This document shows positions 8,037 through 16,522 of a stretch of 58,133 bases of DNA, piece by piece; within the stretch, counting starts at the first letter, position 1; every line of letters begins with the position of its first letter. The notes under the pieces are model-generated. The model searched no databases. It was not told the origin of the DNA and saw only the letters and a program-made list of their open reading frames with translations. Source of the stretch: Mycobacterium lehmannii (lineage in GTDB: Bacteria; Actinomycetota; Actinomycetes; Mycobacteriales; Mycobacteriaceae); contig NZ_NKCN01000029.1 in assembly GCF_002245535.1 (NCBI RefSeq), positions 1-58,133 on the forward strand, in the 5' to 3' direction. A program made the translations under genes and the position numbers.

Positions 8037-8773
8037 CGACGCTTCTCGCGCCCGTGTTCTCACGGTCGTACGCCGGCGCGGTGAGCAGCGCACTGACCGT
8101 CGCGGTGGCGATCGCCATTCTCGTGGTCACCGGTTGTCAGCATCCGAAGCCGATGGAGCACAAGGAAATCGACGTGCTCAGCTTCGCGCTCAACCGCATC
8201 GCGGTGATCGGCGACTCGTACACGACCGGCGGTCCGGAAGGCGGGCTCGGCGAGAAATCCTGGACCACCCAGGCCTGGCAGATCCTGGCCGAGCAGGGAT
8301 TGTCGACCACAGCGGTCGTCGGCGCCGAAGGGGGAGCCGGCTACGGCACCCGTGGCAACCGGGGCAGCCTCTTCGAGGATCTGACCGCCGCGACGGTCAA
8401 GCCCGACGACACGCTGGTGGTGTTCTTCGGTTCGCGCAACGATCAGAACGTCGACCCGACACAGTTGTCGGTGCTGGTCTACGGCACGTTTCTGTTGGCC
8501 CGGCGGATCGCGCCGTCCGCGCTCTTCCTCGTGATCGGGCCGCCGTGGCCGACGGCCGACGTTCCCGCCGCGGTCATGCGCATCCGTGACACCCTCAAAT
8601 ATCAGGCCGAACTGGCGGGCGCGACGTTCGTCGACCCGATCGCCGCCAGGTGGTTCGTGGACCGGCCCGAGCTCATCGGCCCCGACGGCGTGCACCCCAC
8701 CGACGCGGGTCATACCTACATGGCGGAAAAGATTGCGCCATTGATCGGCGCGCAACTGCCGCGACGGGTCTGA
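8033..8773 (+). CDS. SGNH/GDSL hydrolase lipoprotein
   Basis: The protein has 246 residues. A long N-terminal hydrophobic segment ends in a lipobox VTGC (C35), so it is probably anchored outside the membrane. SGNH blocks: S62 in VIGDSYTTGG, the Gly/Asn region VVFFGSRNDQN, and D218 and H221 in DGVHPTDAGH. Predicted role: esterase or acyl-transfer step on a surface glycan or lipid, working with the acyltransferase-3 protein whose stop codon it overlaps. In many bacteria these two domains are fused; here they are split into two coupled genes. The start GTG 8033 is set by the GTGA overlap. Confidence 0.82.
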   Translation: MTTLLAPVFSRSYAGAVSSALTVAVAIAILVVTGCQHPKPMEHKEIDVLSFALNRIAVIGDSYTTGGPEGGLGEKSWTTQAWQILAEQGLSTTAVVGAEGGAGYGTRGNRGSLFEDLTAATVKPDDTLVVFFGSRNDQNVDPTQLSVLVYGTFLLARRIAPSALFLVIGPPWPTADVPAAVMRIRDTLKYQAELAGATFVDPIAARWFVDRPELIGPDGVHPTDAGHTYMAEKIAPLIGAQLPRRV

Positions 8774-8794
8774 TCCGTCCTATCGTTGCTGATC

Positions 8795-10144
8795 GTGCGA
8801 CTCGGTGGACGCCTGTACCAGCTGCTGACCCGCGTGATGTCGCTGCGCATCATCGTGATCGTCGCGGCGCTGTCGGTGGTCGCGTTGGTGATCACGCTGG
8901 GCGCATGGGTGTGGTTCGGCGTCACCAACGACCAGTACAGCCAGCTGGACCGTCGCCTCGACTCAGTGAGCAGCCTCGGCGACATCAGCGAACTGCTGCG
9001 CACCGCGCAACAGGCCGACGTCAACCCGCCCATCCCCGACGGCGGCCTGGTCCGCACGGCCCGCGTCGACGAGATCACGGTCTCCATACCGGAGAACATC
9101 GTGTTGCCGCGGTTCGACGTCGGTTACGCCGACACCACCATCGACGGTGTCGAATACCGCGTCCGGACGTTCACCGCCGGCGACGCGTTGATCGCGATCG
9201 GCGCGCCGCTGGCCGAGACGCAACGCCGCATCGACGAACTGCATCGACGGGTGCTGCTGATCTGCGGCGGCGTGATTGTCGGCACCGTGCTGGTCGGCTG
9301 GGTCATGTGGTCGATCATGATCAACCCGTTCCGCTTGCTGGCCCAGCAGGCGCGCGCAATCAACGCCCAGTCCAAACCGGAAGAGGTTCAGGTGCGCGGC
9401 GTGCAGGAGGCCGTCGAGATCGCTGAAGCCGTCGAGGGGATGCTCGCCCGGATCGGCGATGAACAGCAGCGCACGCGAGCGGCGCTGGAGTCAGCGAGGG
9501 ATTTCGCCGCGGTGGCCTCGCACGAACTCCGCACACCCCTGACCGCGATGCGCACCAATCTCGAGGTGCTCTCCACGCTTCAGATGCGTGACGAGCAGCG
9601 CCAGGAGGTGATCGCCGACGTCATGCGCACCCAGAGCCGGATCGAGGCGACGCTGACCGCGTTGGAGCGACTCGCGCAGGGCGAACTGACCACCGTTGAC
9701 GACTTCGTCCCCGTCGACATCACCGAACTGCTGGACCGGGCCGCACACGACGCGATGCGCAACTATCCCGGGCTGAAGGTGTCGCTGTCGTCGTCGACGA
9801 CGGTGCTCATGGTCGGCCTGCCTGCCGGGCTGCGGCTCGTCGTCGACAACGCGATCACCAATGCGATCAAGCACGGCGACGCCACCGAAATCCAGCTCGG
9901 CGCAGTCGCTTCCGGTGAAGGCGTGCAGATCACCGTCGACGACAACGGTTCGGGGATACCCGAGGAGGAGCGCGCCGCGGTGTTCGAGCGGTTCTCCCGC
10001 GGTTCGACGGCGGCGCGATCCGGGTCGGGGCTGGGGCTGGCGCTGGTCGCCCAGCAGGCCGAGCTGCACGGGGGCACCGCCGCGATGGAGGCCAGCCCAC
10101 TCGGCGGGGCCCGGTTGGTGTTACGCCTGCCCGCGCCGAGCTGA
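8795..10144 (+). CDS. PrrB-like sensor histidine kinase (no adjacent response regulator)
   Basis: A 449-residue kinase. Domains: a first membrane helix (about 18-42), an extracytoplasmic sensor with the segment YADTTIDGVEYRVRTF, a second helix (about 150-172), HAMP, HisKA with phospho-acceptor H243 in ASHELRTPLTAM, and HATPase_c with DNAITNAIKHG, DNGSGIPEEE, FERFSRGS and GSGLGLAL. The kinase core is strikingly like mycobacterial PrrB. PrrB normally follows prrA, but here the upstream gene is the SGNH lipoprotein and the downstream one is an SRPBCC protein, so this is probably an orphan paralogue. GTG 8795 gives the best match to the PrrB N-terminus; TTG 8786 is possible. Confidence 0.88.
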   Translation: MRLGGRLYQLLTRVMSLRIIVIVAALSVVALVITLGAWVWFGVTNDQYSQLDRRLDSVSSLGDISELLRTAQQADVNPPIPDGGLVRTARVDEITVSIPENIVLPRFDVGYADTTIDGVEYRVRTFTAGDALIAIGAPLAETQRRIDELHRRVLLICGGVIVGTVLVGWVMWSIMINPFRLLAQQARAINAQSKPEEVQVRGVQEAVEIAEAVEGMLARIGDEQQRTRAALESARDFAAVASHELRTPLTAMRTNLEVLSTLQMRDEQRQEVIADVMRTQSRIEATLTALERLAQGELTTVDDFVPVDITELLDRAAHDAMRNYPGLKVSLSSSTTVLMVGLPAGLRLVVDNAITNAIKHGDATEIQLGAVASGEGVQITVDDNGSGIPEEERAAVFERFSRGSTAARSGSGLGLALVAQQAELHGGTAAMEASPLGGARLVLRLPAPS

Positions 10145-10162
10145 CCTGACTACGATCCGAAG

Positions 10163-10594
10163 ATGGCCAAACTCGAGTTGTCGCGTCAGCTCACGTTGAC
10201 TCCGCAGGAGGCATGGGAGCACGTATCGGATCTCAACTCGTTGGGGGACTGGATGGTCATGCACGAAGGCTGGCGCAGCGAACTGCCCGACGAGCTGACG
10301 GTCGGCACCACGATTGTCGGCGTCGCGGCAGCCAAGGGGTTGCGCAACCGCGTCACGTGGACCATCAAGCAATTCGACCCGCCCAAGCTGATCGAGGTCA
10401 CCGGAAAAGGTGTCGGCGGCACCAGGTACGGGCTCACGATGACGGTCGCCGAGGTCGAAGCCGGTTCGGCGTTCACTCTCACCATGAATCTCGGGGGAGC
10501 GCCGCTGTTCGGGCCCATCGGCGCGACGGCGGTACGCGCGGTGAAAGGCGACATCGAACGTTCGATCCGCAAGTTCGAAGAGCTCTACGGCTGA
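10163..10594 (+). CDS. SRPBCC-fold protein (polyketide cyclase/dehydrase-like)
   Basis: A 143-residue START/Bet v1-like protein. Typical marks are the strand MAKLELSRQLTL, the helix block PQEAWEHVSDLNSLGDWMVMHEGWRSELP and a long C-terminal helix (GDIERSIRKFEELYG). The fold forms a hydrophobic pocket that binds a lipid or aromatic ligand; no catalytic residues can be assigned. It resembles the Rv0910-type mycobacterial family (from memory). A second member lies at 56129-56557. It starts 18 bp after the kinase gene on the same strand and may be cotranscribed. Confidence 0.78.
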   Translation: MAKLELSRQLTLTPQEAWEHVSDLNSLGDWMVMHEGWRSELPDELTVGTTIVGVAAAKGLRNRVTWTIKQFDPPKLIEVTGKGVGGTRYGLTMTVAEVEAGSAFTLTMNLGGAPLFGPIGATAVRAVKGDIERSIRKFEELYG

Positions 10595-10675
10595 CCACTC
10601 CGGGCCGCCAAGACGCGGCGCGCGGCGCGGTTGATCACGATCGCAGCGGGTACCACCCACCGCGTGTCGCAGACC

Positions 10676-11980
10676 ATGGAAATGACCGTTCTGGACCCCC
10701 GCACTGGCGACGAAGTCAGCAGGATTCCGATCACCGATCCCTCCAGCTGCGCCCAAGCCGTGAGACGAGCCCGCGCAGCCGCGCCGGGGTGGGCGCGCAC
10801 CCCCGCCGCCGAACGCGCGGCCGCGCTGACCAAGGCGGCCGCAGCGGTTCGCGCCGCCGCCGACGAGCTGGCCGAGCTCAACGAACGTGAGACCGGCAAG
10901 ACCCGCGACGACGCGTTGGGCGGAGTCGACGCGGGCGCGGGCACGCTGGTGCAGTACGCCGAACTCGGCCCGGTGCATCGCGGCCGCAGCCTGCACGGCT
11001 CCTGGTCCGCAACCGATCTGATGGTCCCCGAGCCGCGCGGCGTCGTTGCGGTACTCACCCCGTGGAACGATCCGGTCGCTGTCGCGGCCGGCCTGCTGGG
11101 CGCGGCGCTGGTGACGGGAAATACGGTGGTGCACAAGCCAAGTGAGCGGTGTCCGGCCACTGGTCGGCGATTCGCCGAACTGTTGGCCGAGCGACTTCCC
11201 GACGGTGTGCTGGAGATCCTCGACGGTGACGGATCGGTCGGCGCCCAGCTCGCCTCAGCAGCGGACGTCGACGTGGTCGCGCACGTGGGCAGCAGCGCGA
11301 CCGGCCGGGCGATCGCTCGAGTGTGCGCGGAACGCGGGGCCAAGACGGTGCTGGAGAACGGCGGCAACGACGCGTTGGTCGTCGACGCGGGCGTGGACCC
11401 GCGGTGGGCGGCCGAGCAGGCCGCGCTCGGCGCGTTCGCCAACGCGGGGCAGATCTGCGTTTCGGTGGAGCGGGTCTTCGTGGTGGAGTCGCTGGCCGAG
11501 GCCTTTCTCGAGGAGTTGGCAACGCAAGCGCGTGGCTGGGCGGACCGGATCGGGCCGCTGGTCGACGAGCGTCAGCGCGAGGCGGTGCAGGACCAGATCG
11601 ACGACGCGGTGGCCAACGGCGCGTGCGTCCTGGCCGGTGGTGCGCCGCGGCCGGGGCCCGGTTCGTTCTACCCGCCGACGGTGCTCGCCGACTGCACGGC
11701 GAAGATGTTGGTGTTCTGTGAGGAGACCTTCGGTCCGGTGGCCCCGGTGCGAGTGGTTCCGGACTTCGACACCGCGTTGCGTGAAGCGGCCGACGACCGC
11801 TACGGCCTGGCCGCGACCGTGCTGACCGCCGACATGGGGCACGCTCAAGAGGCGTGGCGAGCTCTACCGGTGGGCACCGTGAAGATCAACGATGTGTTCG
11901 GCGGGGCGTCGCAACCGCGCCGCGCAAGCGGTAACGGCTTCGGCTTCGGCCCGGAACTGCTCGACGAGATGACCGCATGA
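10676..11980 (+). CDS. Aldehyde dehydrogenase (NAD(P)+-dependent)
   Basis: With the ATG at 10676 it has 434 residues, somewhat shorter than the usual 450-500. Key residues: N131 in TPWNDPV, E227 in LENGGND (the motif is normally ELGG) and the nucleophile C261 in NAGQICVS. The ETGK motif and CEETFGPVAPV are also present. It oxidises an aldehyde to the acid; the substrate is unknown. The frame is open to TTG 10631, but the extension has no recognisable content and neither start has a strong ribosome site. The C-terminus ends early (FGFGPELLDEMTA), without the oligomerisation tail of some family members. Confidence 0.85.
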   Translation: MEMTVLDPRTGDEVSRIPITDPSSCAQAVRRARAAAPGWARTPAAERAAALTKAAAAVRAAADELAELNERETGKTRDDALGGVDAGAGTLVQYAELGPVHRGRSLHGSWSATDLMVPEPRGVVAVLTPWNDPVAVAAGLLGAALVTGNTVVHKPSERCPATGRRFAELLAERLPDGVLEILDGDGSVGAQLASAADVDVVAHVGSSATGRAIARVCAERGAKTVLENGGNDALVVDAGVDPRWAAEQAALGAFANAGQICVSVERVFVVESLAEAFLEELATQARGWADRIGPLVDERQREAVQDQIDDAVANGACVLAGGAPRPGPGSFYPPTVLADCTAKMLVFCEETFGPVAPVRVVPDFDTALREAADDRYGLAATVLTADMGHAQEAWRALPVGTVKINDVFGGASQPRRASGNGFGFGPELLDEMTA

Positions 11981-12032
11981 AAGTCGTGCACTGGTCGCCG
12001 CCGGGCGGCTGAGGCACTCTCGCGCGTTCCAT

Positions 12033-12117
12033 CTCACAGCGAAATTTTCGCTCCCAGCGTCGAGCGGTCAGCACCACCTTCGATGCCCACCTCACAGCGA
12101 AAAATTCGCTCCCAGCG
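12033..12117. repeat. Two 27-bp near-identical palindromic repeats
   Basis: Copies at 12033-12059 and 12091-12117 share CTCACAGCGAAA, a short AT centre, TTCGCT and CCCAGCG, differing by two bases. Each core is self-complementary (AGCGAA-n-TTCGCT). They form the first part of a repeat cluster between the convergent aldehyde dehydrogenase and aceA genes. Confidence 0.85.
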
Positions 12118-12151
12118 ACTTTTTCGCTGATAGGTGGGCGCTGCGCCCACC
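12113..12151. terminator. Two consecutive hairpins between convergent genes
   Basis: CAGCGA/TCGCTG (12113-12118 with 12124-12129, loop CTTTT) is followed by GGTGGGCG/CGCCCACC (12133-12140 with 12144-12151, loop CTG). They lie between the ends of the aldehyde dehydrogenase and aceA genes, so they may act as a bidirectional terminator. No T-tract is present, which is common in mycobacteria. Confidence 0.5.
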
Positions 12152-12158
12152 AAGTCCG

Positions 12159-12219
12159 CGAGAGGGCACGGGTCCGCCGCAGGCCCGCACGAGAGGGCAC
12201 GGGTCCGCCGCAGGCCCGC
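12159..12219. repeat. Tandem duplication of a 30-bp unit
   Basis: The 30-bp unit beginning CGAGAGGGCACGGGTCC occurs at 12159-12188 and again at 12190-12219 with no mismatch, one base apart. It borders the aceA stop codon (12238). A recent slippage or a mycobacterial interspersed repeat unit is likely. Confidence 0.85.
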
Positions 12220-12237
12220 GCGGGAAGTCAGCGCGCC

Positions 12238-14538
12238 CTAATCCTCCTTGCGGATCAACCGGCCCAGCGCCTCGCGATCGGGGGCCAGCAACTCCTCGAT
12301 CCTCGCCTGGTTGATGTCAGCCACGATGATCTCGCCGACCTCCTGGTACACGTCGGTGAAGATGCCGTGCGACTTCATCTTCTCGGTTTGATAGATGTTG
12401 TCCTCGGTCGGCGTGACGTAGTACATGATCTCGGGCTTGAACCTGTGGATCAGCCACAGGTGCACGACGCTCATCAACCGCTTCTGGCGCAGCTTCTCGG
12501 CGAACGTGTTCTGGTCACGCACCGTCAGGATGCTGCGGCCGTGGCGGTCCTTGATCGGGTCGACGATCACGTTGGCGAGTTTCTCGTCCTCACCGTCACG
12601 CTCGCCGAAGATGCCCAGTTCCAGCACGTCTGACCCGGGCCGGGTCGGGCGCAGCTGCACCCGCAGCCGCTCGTCGAGTTTGTAGTGCTCACCCCACATC
12701 GCCAGCCACTCTTCGAGAAGCTTCTTGGGCACCTCGGTCTGCACCAGATGCTGATGCTGGGTCGAACCCTTGCCCATCGCCTTGGTGGTCGCCAGGCGGC
12801 CCGACGACGCCGCCAGCGCGGCATCGCTGCGGGGACCGCCGACAAGCGTCTGCGGTGTGCGGTAAGGCGATTCGACCAGGCGCATCTTGCGCTGCAACCG
12901 CGCCAGCGCGAGCATGCCGTCCTGGCGTAGCGCGGTGGCGAACTCCTCTGACGCGACACCGTCGACCTGATGACCGCCGTAGGTGATGAAGTTGAAGACG
13001 AAGCCCATCTTTCCGAGTTCCTCGGGGAAGGTCCGCATCTCGTCGTCGGTCATACCGGTCGTGTCCCAGTTGAACGAGGGGGACAGGTTGTAGGCCAACA
13101 TCTTTTCCGGGAACTCGGCGTGAATCGCCTCGGCGAACTCGCGTGCGTCGGCGAGGTCGGCGGTCTTGGTCTCCATCCACAGGATGTCGGCGAACGGCGC
13201 GGCGGCAAGCGATTTCGTGATCGCGTAGGGGATTCCCCCGCGAACCTGGTAGTAGCCTTCCGGCGTCTTGGCCAGCTCGCAGTCCCAGCCGACCGCCGCT
13301 CCGATCTCTCTGGCCTTCTCGCGCGCGGTGTAGAGGGGCGCGCGCTCGGCGAACGCCCGCCACTCCGCGACGCTCATGTCGAGTTGCTCGCCCTCGCTCT
13401 CGCGGAACTCGAGCAGCTCGGCGACCGCCTCGCCGTAGGTCATCAAGCCGGCGTCGAGCTGCCAGGCGTCGACGGCCTTGGATTCGACCCGGTCGAAGAT
13501 CGCGTCGATCTCGCCGTCGGGGCGGTCCCGGTACTCCGAGGCGGCCTCGGCGACCGCCTCGCCGATGCCGTGGTGGTCCAGCCAGGCGTTTGCAGTGGTG
13601 TACTCGCCTTCGGGCAGCGCGTAGAGCAGATGGCCGTTGAGTTCGGTGACGCCCGCCTCGTAGAAGCGCCGCATCATCGCCAGGTAGCACGACTTGTACG
13701 ACGGCACCTTGAGGTTCGTCACGCCGAGCAGGAACGGTTGGTCGCGCTCGTCGGCTCGGCTGTCGATCAGGTTGGCCGCCTCGGCGTCCGTGCGGGCCAC
13801 GATGATGCCCGGCACCCGCATGATGTCGAGCTGGAAGCGGGCGGTGTTGAGCCGTTTGATCTGCTCGTCGGAGGGCACCAGCACCTTGCCGCCCTGATGG
13901 CCGCACTTCTTGGTGCCCGGCCGCTGGTCCTCGATGTGGTAGCCAGGGACCCCCGCCTCCACGAACCGGCGAATCAGGTTGCGCACGTGCGGATCTCCGC
14001 CGTGGCCGGTGTCGGCGTCGGCGATGATGAACGGGCGGAAGTCGACGGGAGGGGGCGCTGCCGCAAGTTGTTCGCTGGTCATCTGCAGCCGCAGGTACTG
14101 CTGGTTGCGGTCGGCGGTGAGCAGCGCCCGGACCAGTCCCGCGGCCTCCTCGGGAACCTGGCTGAGGGGGTAGCTGGCCAGGTCGGGGCCGGGGTCTTCG
14201 GTGGTCGACCCCTTCGCCGACGTCGCCCAGCCGCCGAGGTAGATGCCCTCGATGCCCATCCGCTTCATCGTCACGGCTTGGCCCGGCGAGTACGGGCCGA
14301 ACGTGGTGATGCTCTTCTTCTGTGCGAACAGTTCGCGCAGGCGCTCGTAGAAGGCCGTGGCGGCCTCGCGCGCCACGATGTAGTCGGAGGGGATCGTGCC
14401 GCGCTGCTCGGCGACCTGGCGGGCCGAGTAGAGGCGGATGATGCCGTCAAATCTCGGGCTGTCGAAGTACCGCTGCGTGGCAGCGACCTCCTGGTCGAAC
14501 GGGGTCTGAGGCGCGGCGTCCGTTTCGATGATGGCCAT
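12238..14538 (-). CDS. aceA: Isocitrate lyase, long isoform (ICL2/AceA2 type)
   Basis: A 766-residue enzyme that splits isocitrate to succinate and glyoxylate (glyoxylate shunt). In mycobacteria it also acts on 2-methylisocitrate. The signature KKCGH is at 211-214 with catalytic C212. Substrate and Mg2+ motifs ADADTGHGG (173-181) and HIEDQ are present. Its length matches the long mycobacterial isoform, with a helical insertion and an extra C-terminal domain, and not the 428-residue short form. The frame stays open far upstream, but only ATG 14538 (MAIIETDAAP) starts family-like sequence, and it is preceded by a G-rich GTGGGGG site. Confidence 0.95.
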   Translation of the reverse strand: MAIIETDAAPQTPFDQEVAATQRYFDSPRFDGIIRLYSARQVAEQRGTIPSDYIVAREAATAFYERLRELFAQKKSITTFGPYSPGQAVTMKRMGIEGIYLGGWATSAKGSTTEDPGPDLASYPLSQVPEEAAGLVRALLTADRNQQYLRLQMTSEQLAAAPPPVDFRPFIIADADTGHGGDPHVRNLIRRFVEAGVPGYHIEDQRPGTKKCGHQGGKVLVPSDEQIKRLNTARFQLDIMRVPGIIVARTDAEAANLIDSRADERDQPFLLGVTNLKVPSYKSCYLAMMRRFYEAGVTELNGHLLYALPEGEYTTANAWLDHHGIGEAVAEAASEYRDRPDGEIDAIFDRVESKAVDAWQLDAGLMTYGEAVAELLEFRESEGEQLDMSVAEWRAFAERAPLYTAREKAREIGAAVGWDCELAKTPEGYYQVRGGIPYAITKSLAAAPFADILWMETKTADLADAREFAEAIHAEFPEKMLAYNLSPSFNWDTTGMTDDEMRTFPEELGKMGFVFNFITYGGHQVDGVASEEFATALRQDGMLALARLQRKMRLVESPYRTPQTLVGGPRSDAALAASSGRLATTKAMGKGSTQHQHLVQTEVPKKLLEEWLAMWGEHYKLDERLRVQLRPTRPGSDVLELGIFGERDGEDEKLANVIVDPIKDRHGRSILTVRDQNTFAEKLRQKRLMSVVHLWLIHRFKPEIMYYVTPTEDNIYQTEKMKSHGIFTDVYQEVGEIIVADINQARIEELLAPDREALGRLIRKED

Positions 14539-14593
14539 GCCCCCACAGTACGACCCGGCCTTTGCCGGGGATGGCGTTATCAGCAGGGAGGCG

Positions 14594-15802
14594 TCACGTC
14601 GACGCCTCGAAGGTGTCCACGATGCGCTCGGCGATCGCCAGCGCGGAGGTCGCCGCCGGTGACGGCGCATTTCGGAGCACCACGACGCGGCCGCGCACGC
14701 TGATCCGGAAGTCGTCGACCAGACCGCCGTCGGGGTCGAGGGCCTGGGCCCGCACGCCGGCGGTACCGGGCACCACGTCCTCGTCACGCAACGCCGGGAC
14801 GTAGGCCCTGGCGGCGGTGATGAATCGCCGCTTGGACAGCGAACCGGACACCTCGCGGACACCCGTGCGCCAATGCCGCCTGGCGAACCGCCAAAAAGCG
14901 GGCGTCGAGGCGATCGCGCCCAGATCGCGCAGCGACACCGTGCCCCAGGTGTACCCCTCACGTGCCAGCGCGAGCACCGCGTTGGGTCCGATGAGCACCT
15001 GACCGTCCACGCGCGGGGTTAGGTGCACACCCAGAAACGGATAGCGCGGGTCGGGCACGGGATAGACCAGACCGTTGACGAGATCGCGCCGATGGGGTTT
15101 CAGCGCGTAGTACTCGCCCCGGAACGGCATGATCACTGGATTCGGGCCGTCCCCGGCCATTTCGGCGAGCCGGTCGCTCTGCAGGCCACCGCACACGACG
15201 GCCCGGTCGAACCGGGCCTGGTCGCCGATTCCCTCCGTACGGGTGCTGACCACCACGTCGGAGTCGCCCACCCGTAGGCCGGTCACTTCGTGTCCGAGAA
15301 GGACTTTCGCACCGGCCTTCGTGGCGTCGGCGGCAAGCTCCCTGGTCACCTCCGCGTAGTCGACGATCGAGGTCGACGGGGAGTGCAGCGCGGCGATGCC
15401 ACGCACATTGGGTTCGAGCTCAAGCAGTTCCTCAGGTCCGATGATCCGCACCCCGGGGACACCGTTCGCCGACGCCCGCCGTTCGATGTCGGCGAGCCTG
15501 TCCTTCTCCTCGTCGGTGAGCGCGACCAGGACCTTGCCGCAAGCGATCCGGCGGATCCCGCGCTCGGCGCAAAACTCTTCGAGCAGGCTCACCCCGCGAC
15601 GACAGAGCACGGCCTTCTGCGACCCGGGTTGGTAGTACAGACCCGCGTGCACCACCCCGCTGTTGCGGCCGGTCTGGTGCGAAGCGAGACGGTTTTCCTT
15701 CTCGAAGAGCATGACATCGGAATCGGGACGACGCCGCACGATCTCGCGGGCCACCGCAACGCCGAGGATGCCGCCGCCGACCACTGCGATCCGTTCGATC
15801 AT
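14594..15802 (-). CDS. lhgO: FAD-dependent L-2-hydroxyglutarate oxidase-like protein
   Basis: A 402-residue DAO-type flavoprotein. The dinucleotide fold is at the start (IAVVGGGILGVAVAREI), followed by the family block HQTGRNSGVVHAGLYY. The C-terminal half carries PFRGEYY and the GPNAVLAL segment, as in LhgO/YgaF proteins, which oxidise L-2-hydroxyglutarate to 2-oxoglutarate and pass electrons to quinone. It ends 55 bp upstream of aceA on the same strand, so both could feed C4/C5 acids into central metabolism. Start at ATG 15802; a leucine-start extension to 15820 is less likely. Confidence 0.87.
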   Translation of the reverse strand: MIERIAVVGGGILGVAVAREIVRRRPDSDVMLFEKENRLASHQTGRNSGVVHAGLYYQPGSQKAVLCRRGVSLLEEFCAERGIRRIACGKVLVALTDEEKDRLADIERRASANGVPGVRIIGPEELLELEPNVRGIAALHSPSTSIVDYAEVTRELAADATKAGAKVLLGHEVTGLRVGDSDVVVSTRTEGIGDQARFDRAVVCGGLQSDRLAEMAGDGPNPVIMPFRGEYYALKPHRRDLVNGLVYPVPDPRYPFLGVHLTPRVDGQVLIGPNAVLALAREGYTWGTVSLRDLGAIASTPAFWRFARRHWRTGVREVSGSLSKRRFITAARAYVPALRDEDVVPGTAGVRAQALDPDGGLVDDFRISVRGRVVVLRNAPSPAATSALAIAERIVDTFEAST

Positions 15803-15962
15803 CGCCGGACGCCGCAACAAAGGGAGGTAATCACTGTTCGGTTACGGTACTGCATCTCATTGACGCTGAGCCAGGCGCGAATTGGCGTCACGAGCAAACC
15901 ACGCGTACAAGTGATTACAGCGCCATCGGTATGCGCGCAGACGAAGAAAGAGCAAACGAACC

Positions 15963-16505
15963 ATGAGACGCATCTACGCCTTGGTGATCGGTGTCACCCT
16001 TTTGGTGGCCATCCCTGGGGTGGCGGTCGCCGCACCATCCTCCCGCTCCGCGGCGAACCAGCAGGCGGTTGACCTCGTCATCGCGCGCGGTCTCGCGCAG
16101 CGAGGCGTCCCCTTCTCCTACGGCGGGGGAGACGCCAACGGGCCGACGAAGGGCAGCGGCACGCCCGAGAACGTCGCCGGACTCGACCGCGAAGGCCACA
16201 TCGTCGGCCTGGATCCCGCGCTCAGCACCGTCGGTTTCGACGCGTCGGGCCTGATGGTCTATTCGTTCGCCGGTATCGGGGTCAAGCTGCCGCGGTCCTC
16301 GGGCGCGCAGTACAACGTCGGGCAGAAGGTGTTGCCCTCCGAGGCGCTGCCCGGTGACATGATCTTCTACGGCCCCAACGGAAATCAGAGCGTCGCGCTG
16401 TTCCTGGGCAACGGGCAGATGCTGGAGGCCACCGACTCGGGCGTCGCCGTGTCACCGGTGCGGACCACCAACATGGCGCCCTACCTGGTTCGGATCATCA
16501 AGTGA
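15963..16505 (+). CDS. ripD: RipD-like NlpC/P60 pseudoenzyme, secreted peptidoglycan-binding protein
   Basis: The protein has 180 residues with a signal peptide that ends in GVAVAAP. The NlpC/P60 fold is recognisable, but the catalytic Cys of D-C-S-G is Ala94 (GFDASGLMVY) and the catalytic His is Ser143 (NQSVALFLGN). These are the same replacements that make mycobacterial RipD non-hydrolytic, and the surrounding blocks (KLPRSSGAQY, GQKVLPSEALPGDMIFYGP) match RipD as I recall it. The C-terminal Pro/Gln-rich repeat tail of M. tuberculosis RipD is absent. It probably binds peptidoglycan and modulates RipA/RipB-type hydrolases. Confidence 0.85.
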   Translation: MRRIYALVIGVTLLVAIPGVAVAAPSSRSAANQQAVDLVIARGLAQRGVPFSYGGGDANGPTKGSGTPENVAGLDREGHIVGLDPALSTVGFDASGLMVYSFAGIGVKLPRSSGAQYNVGQKVLPSEALPGDMIFYGPNGNQSVALFLGNGQMLEATDSGVAVSPVRTTNMAPYLVRIIK

Positions 16506-16522
16506 ACGTGAGCGGAGCGACG

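Noticed and set aside
12159..12219. Tandem 30-bp repeats as a CRISPR array
   Set aside because: Only two copies, one base apart, no spacers and no cas genes.
12970..14703. Long plus-strand ORF opposite aceA (577 aa)
   Set aside because: Antisense shadow of the isocitrate lyase gene with no domain of its own.
14539..14961. N-terminal extension of aceA
   Set aside because: Arg/Pro/Ser-rich low-quality translation that overlaps lhgO. Family sequence starts at ATG 14538.
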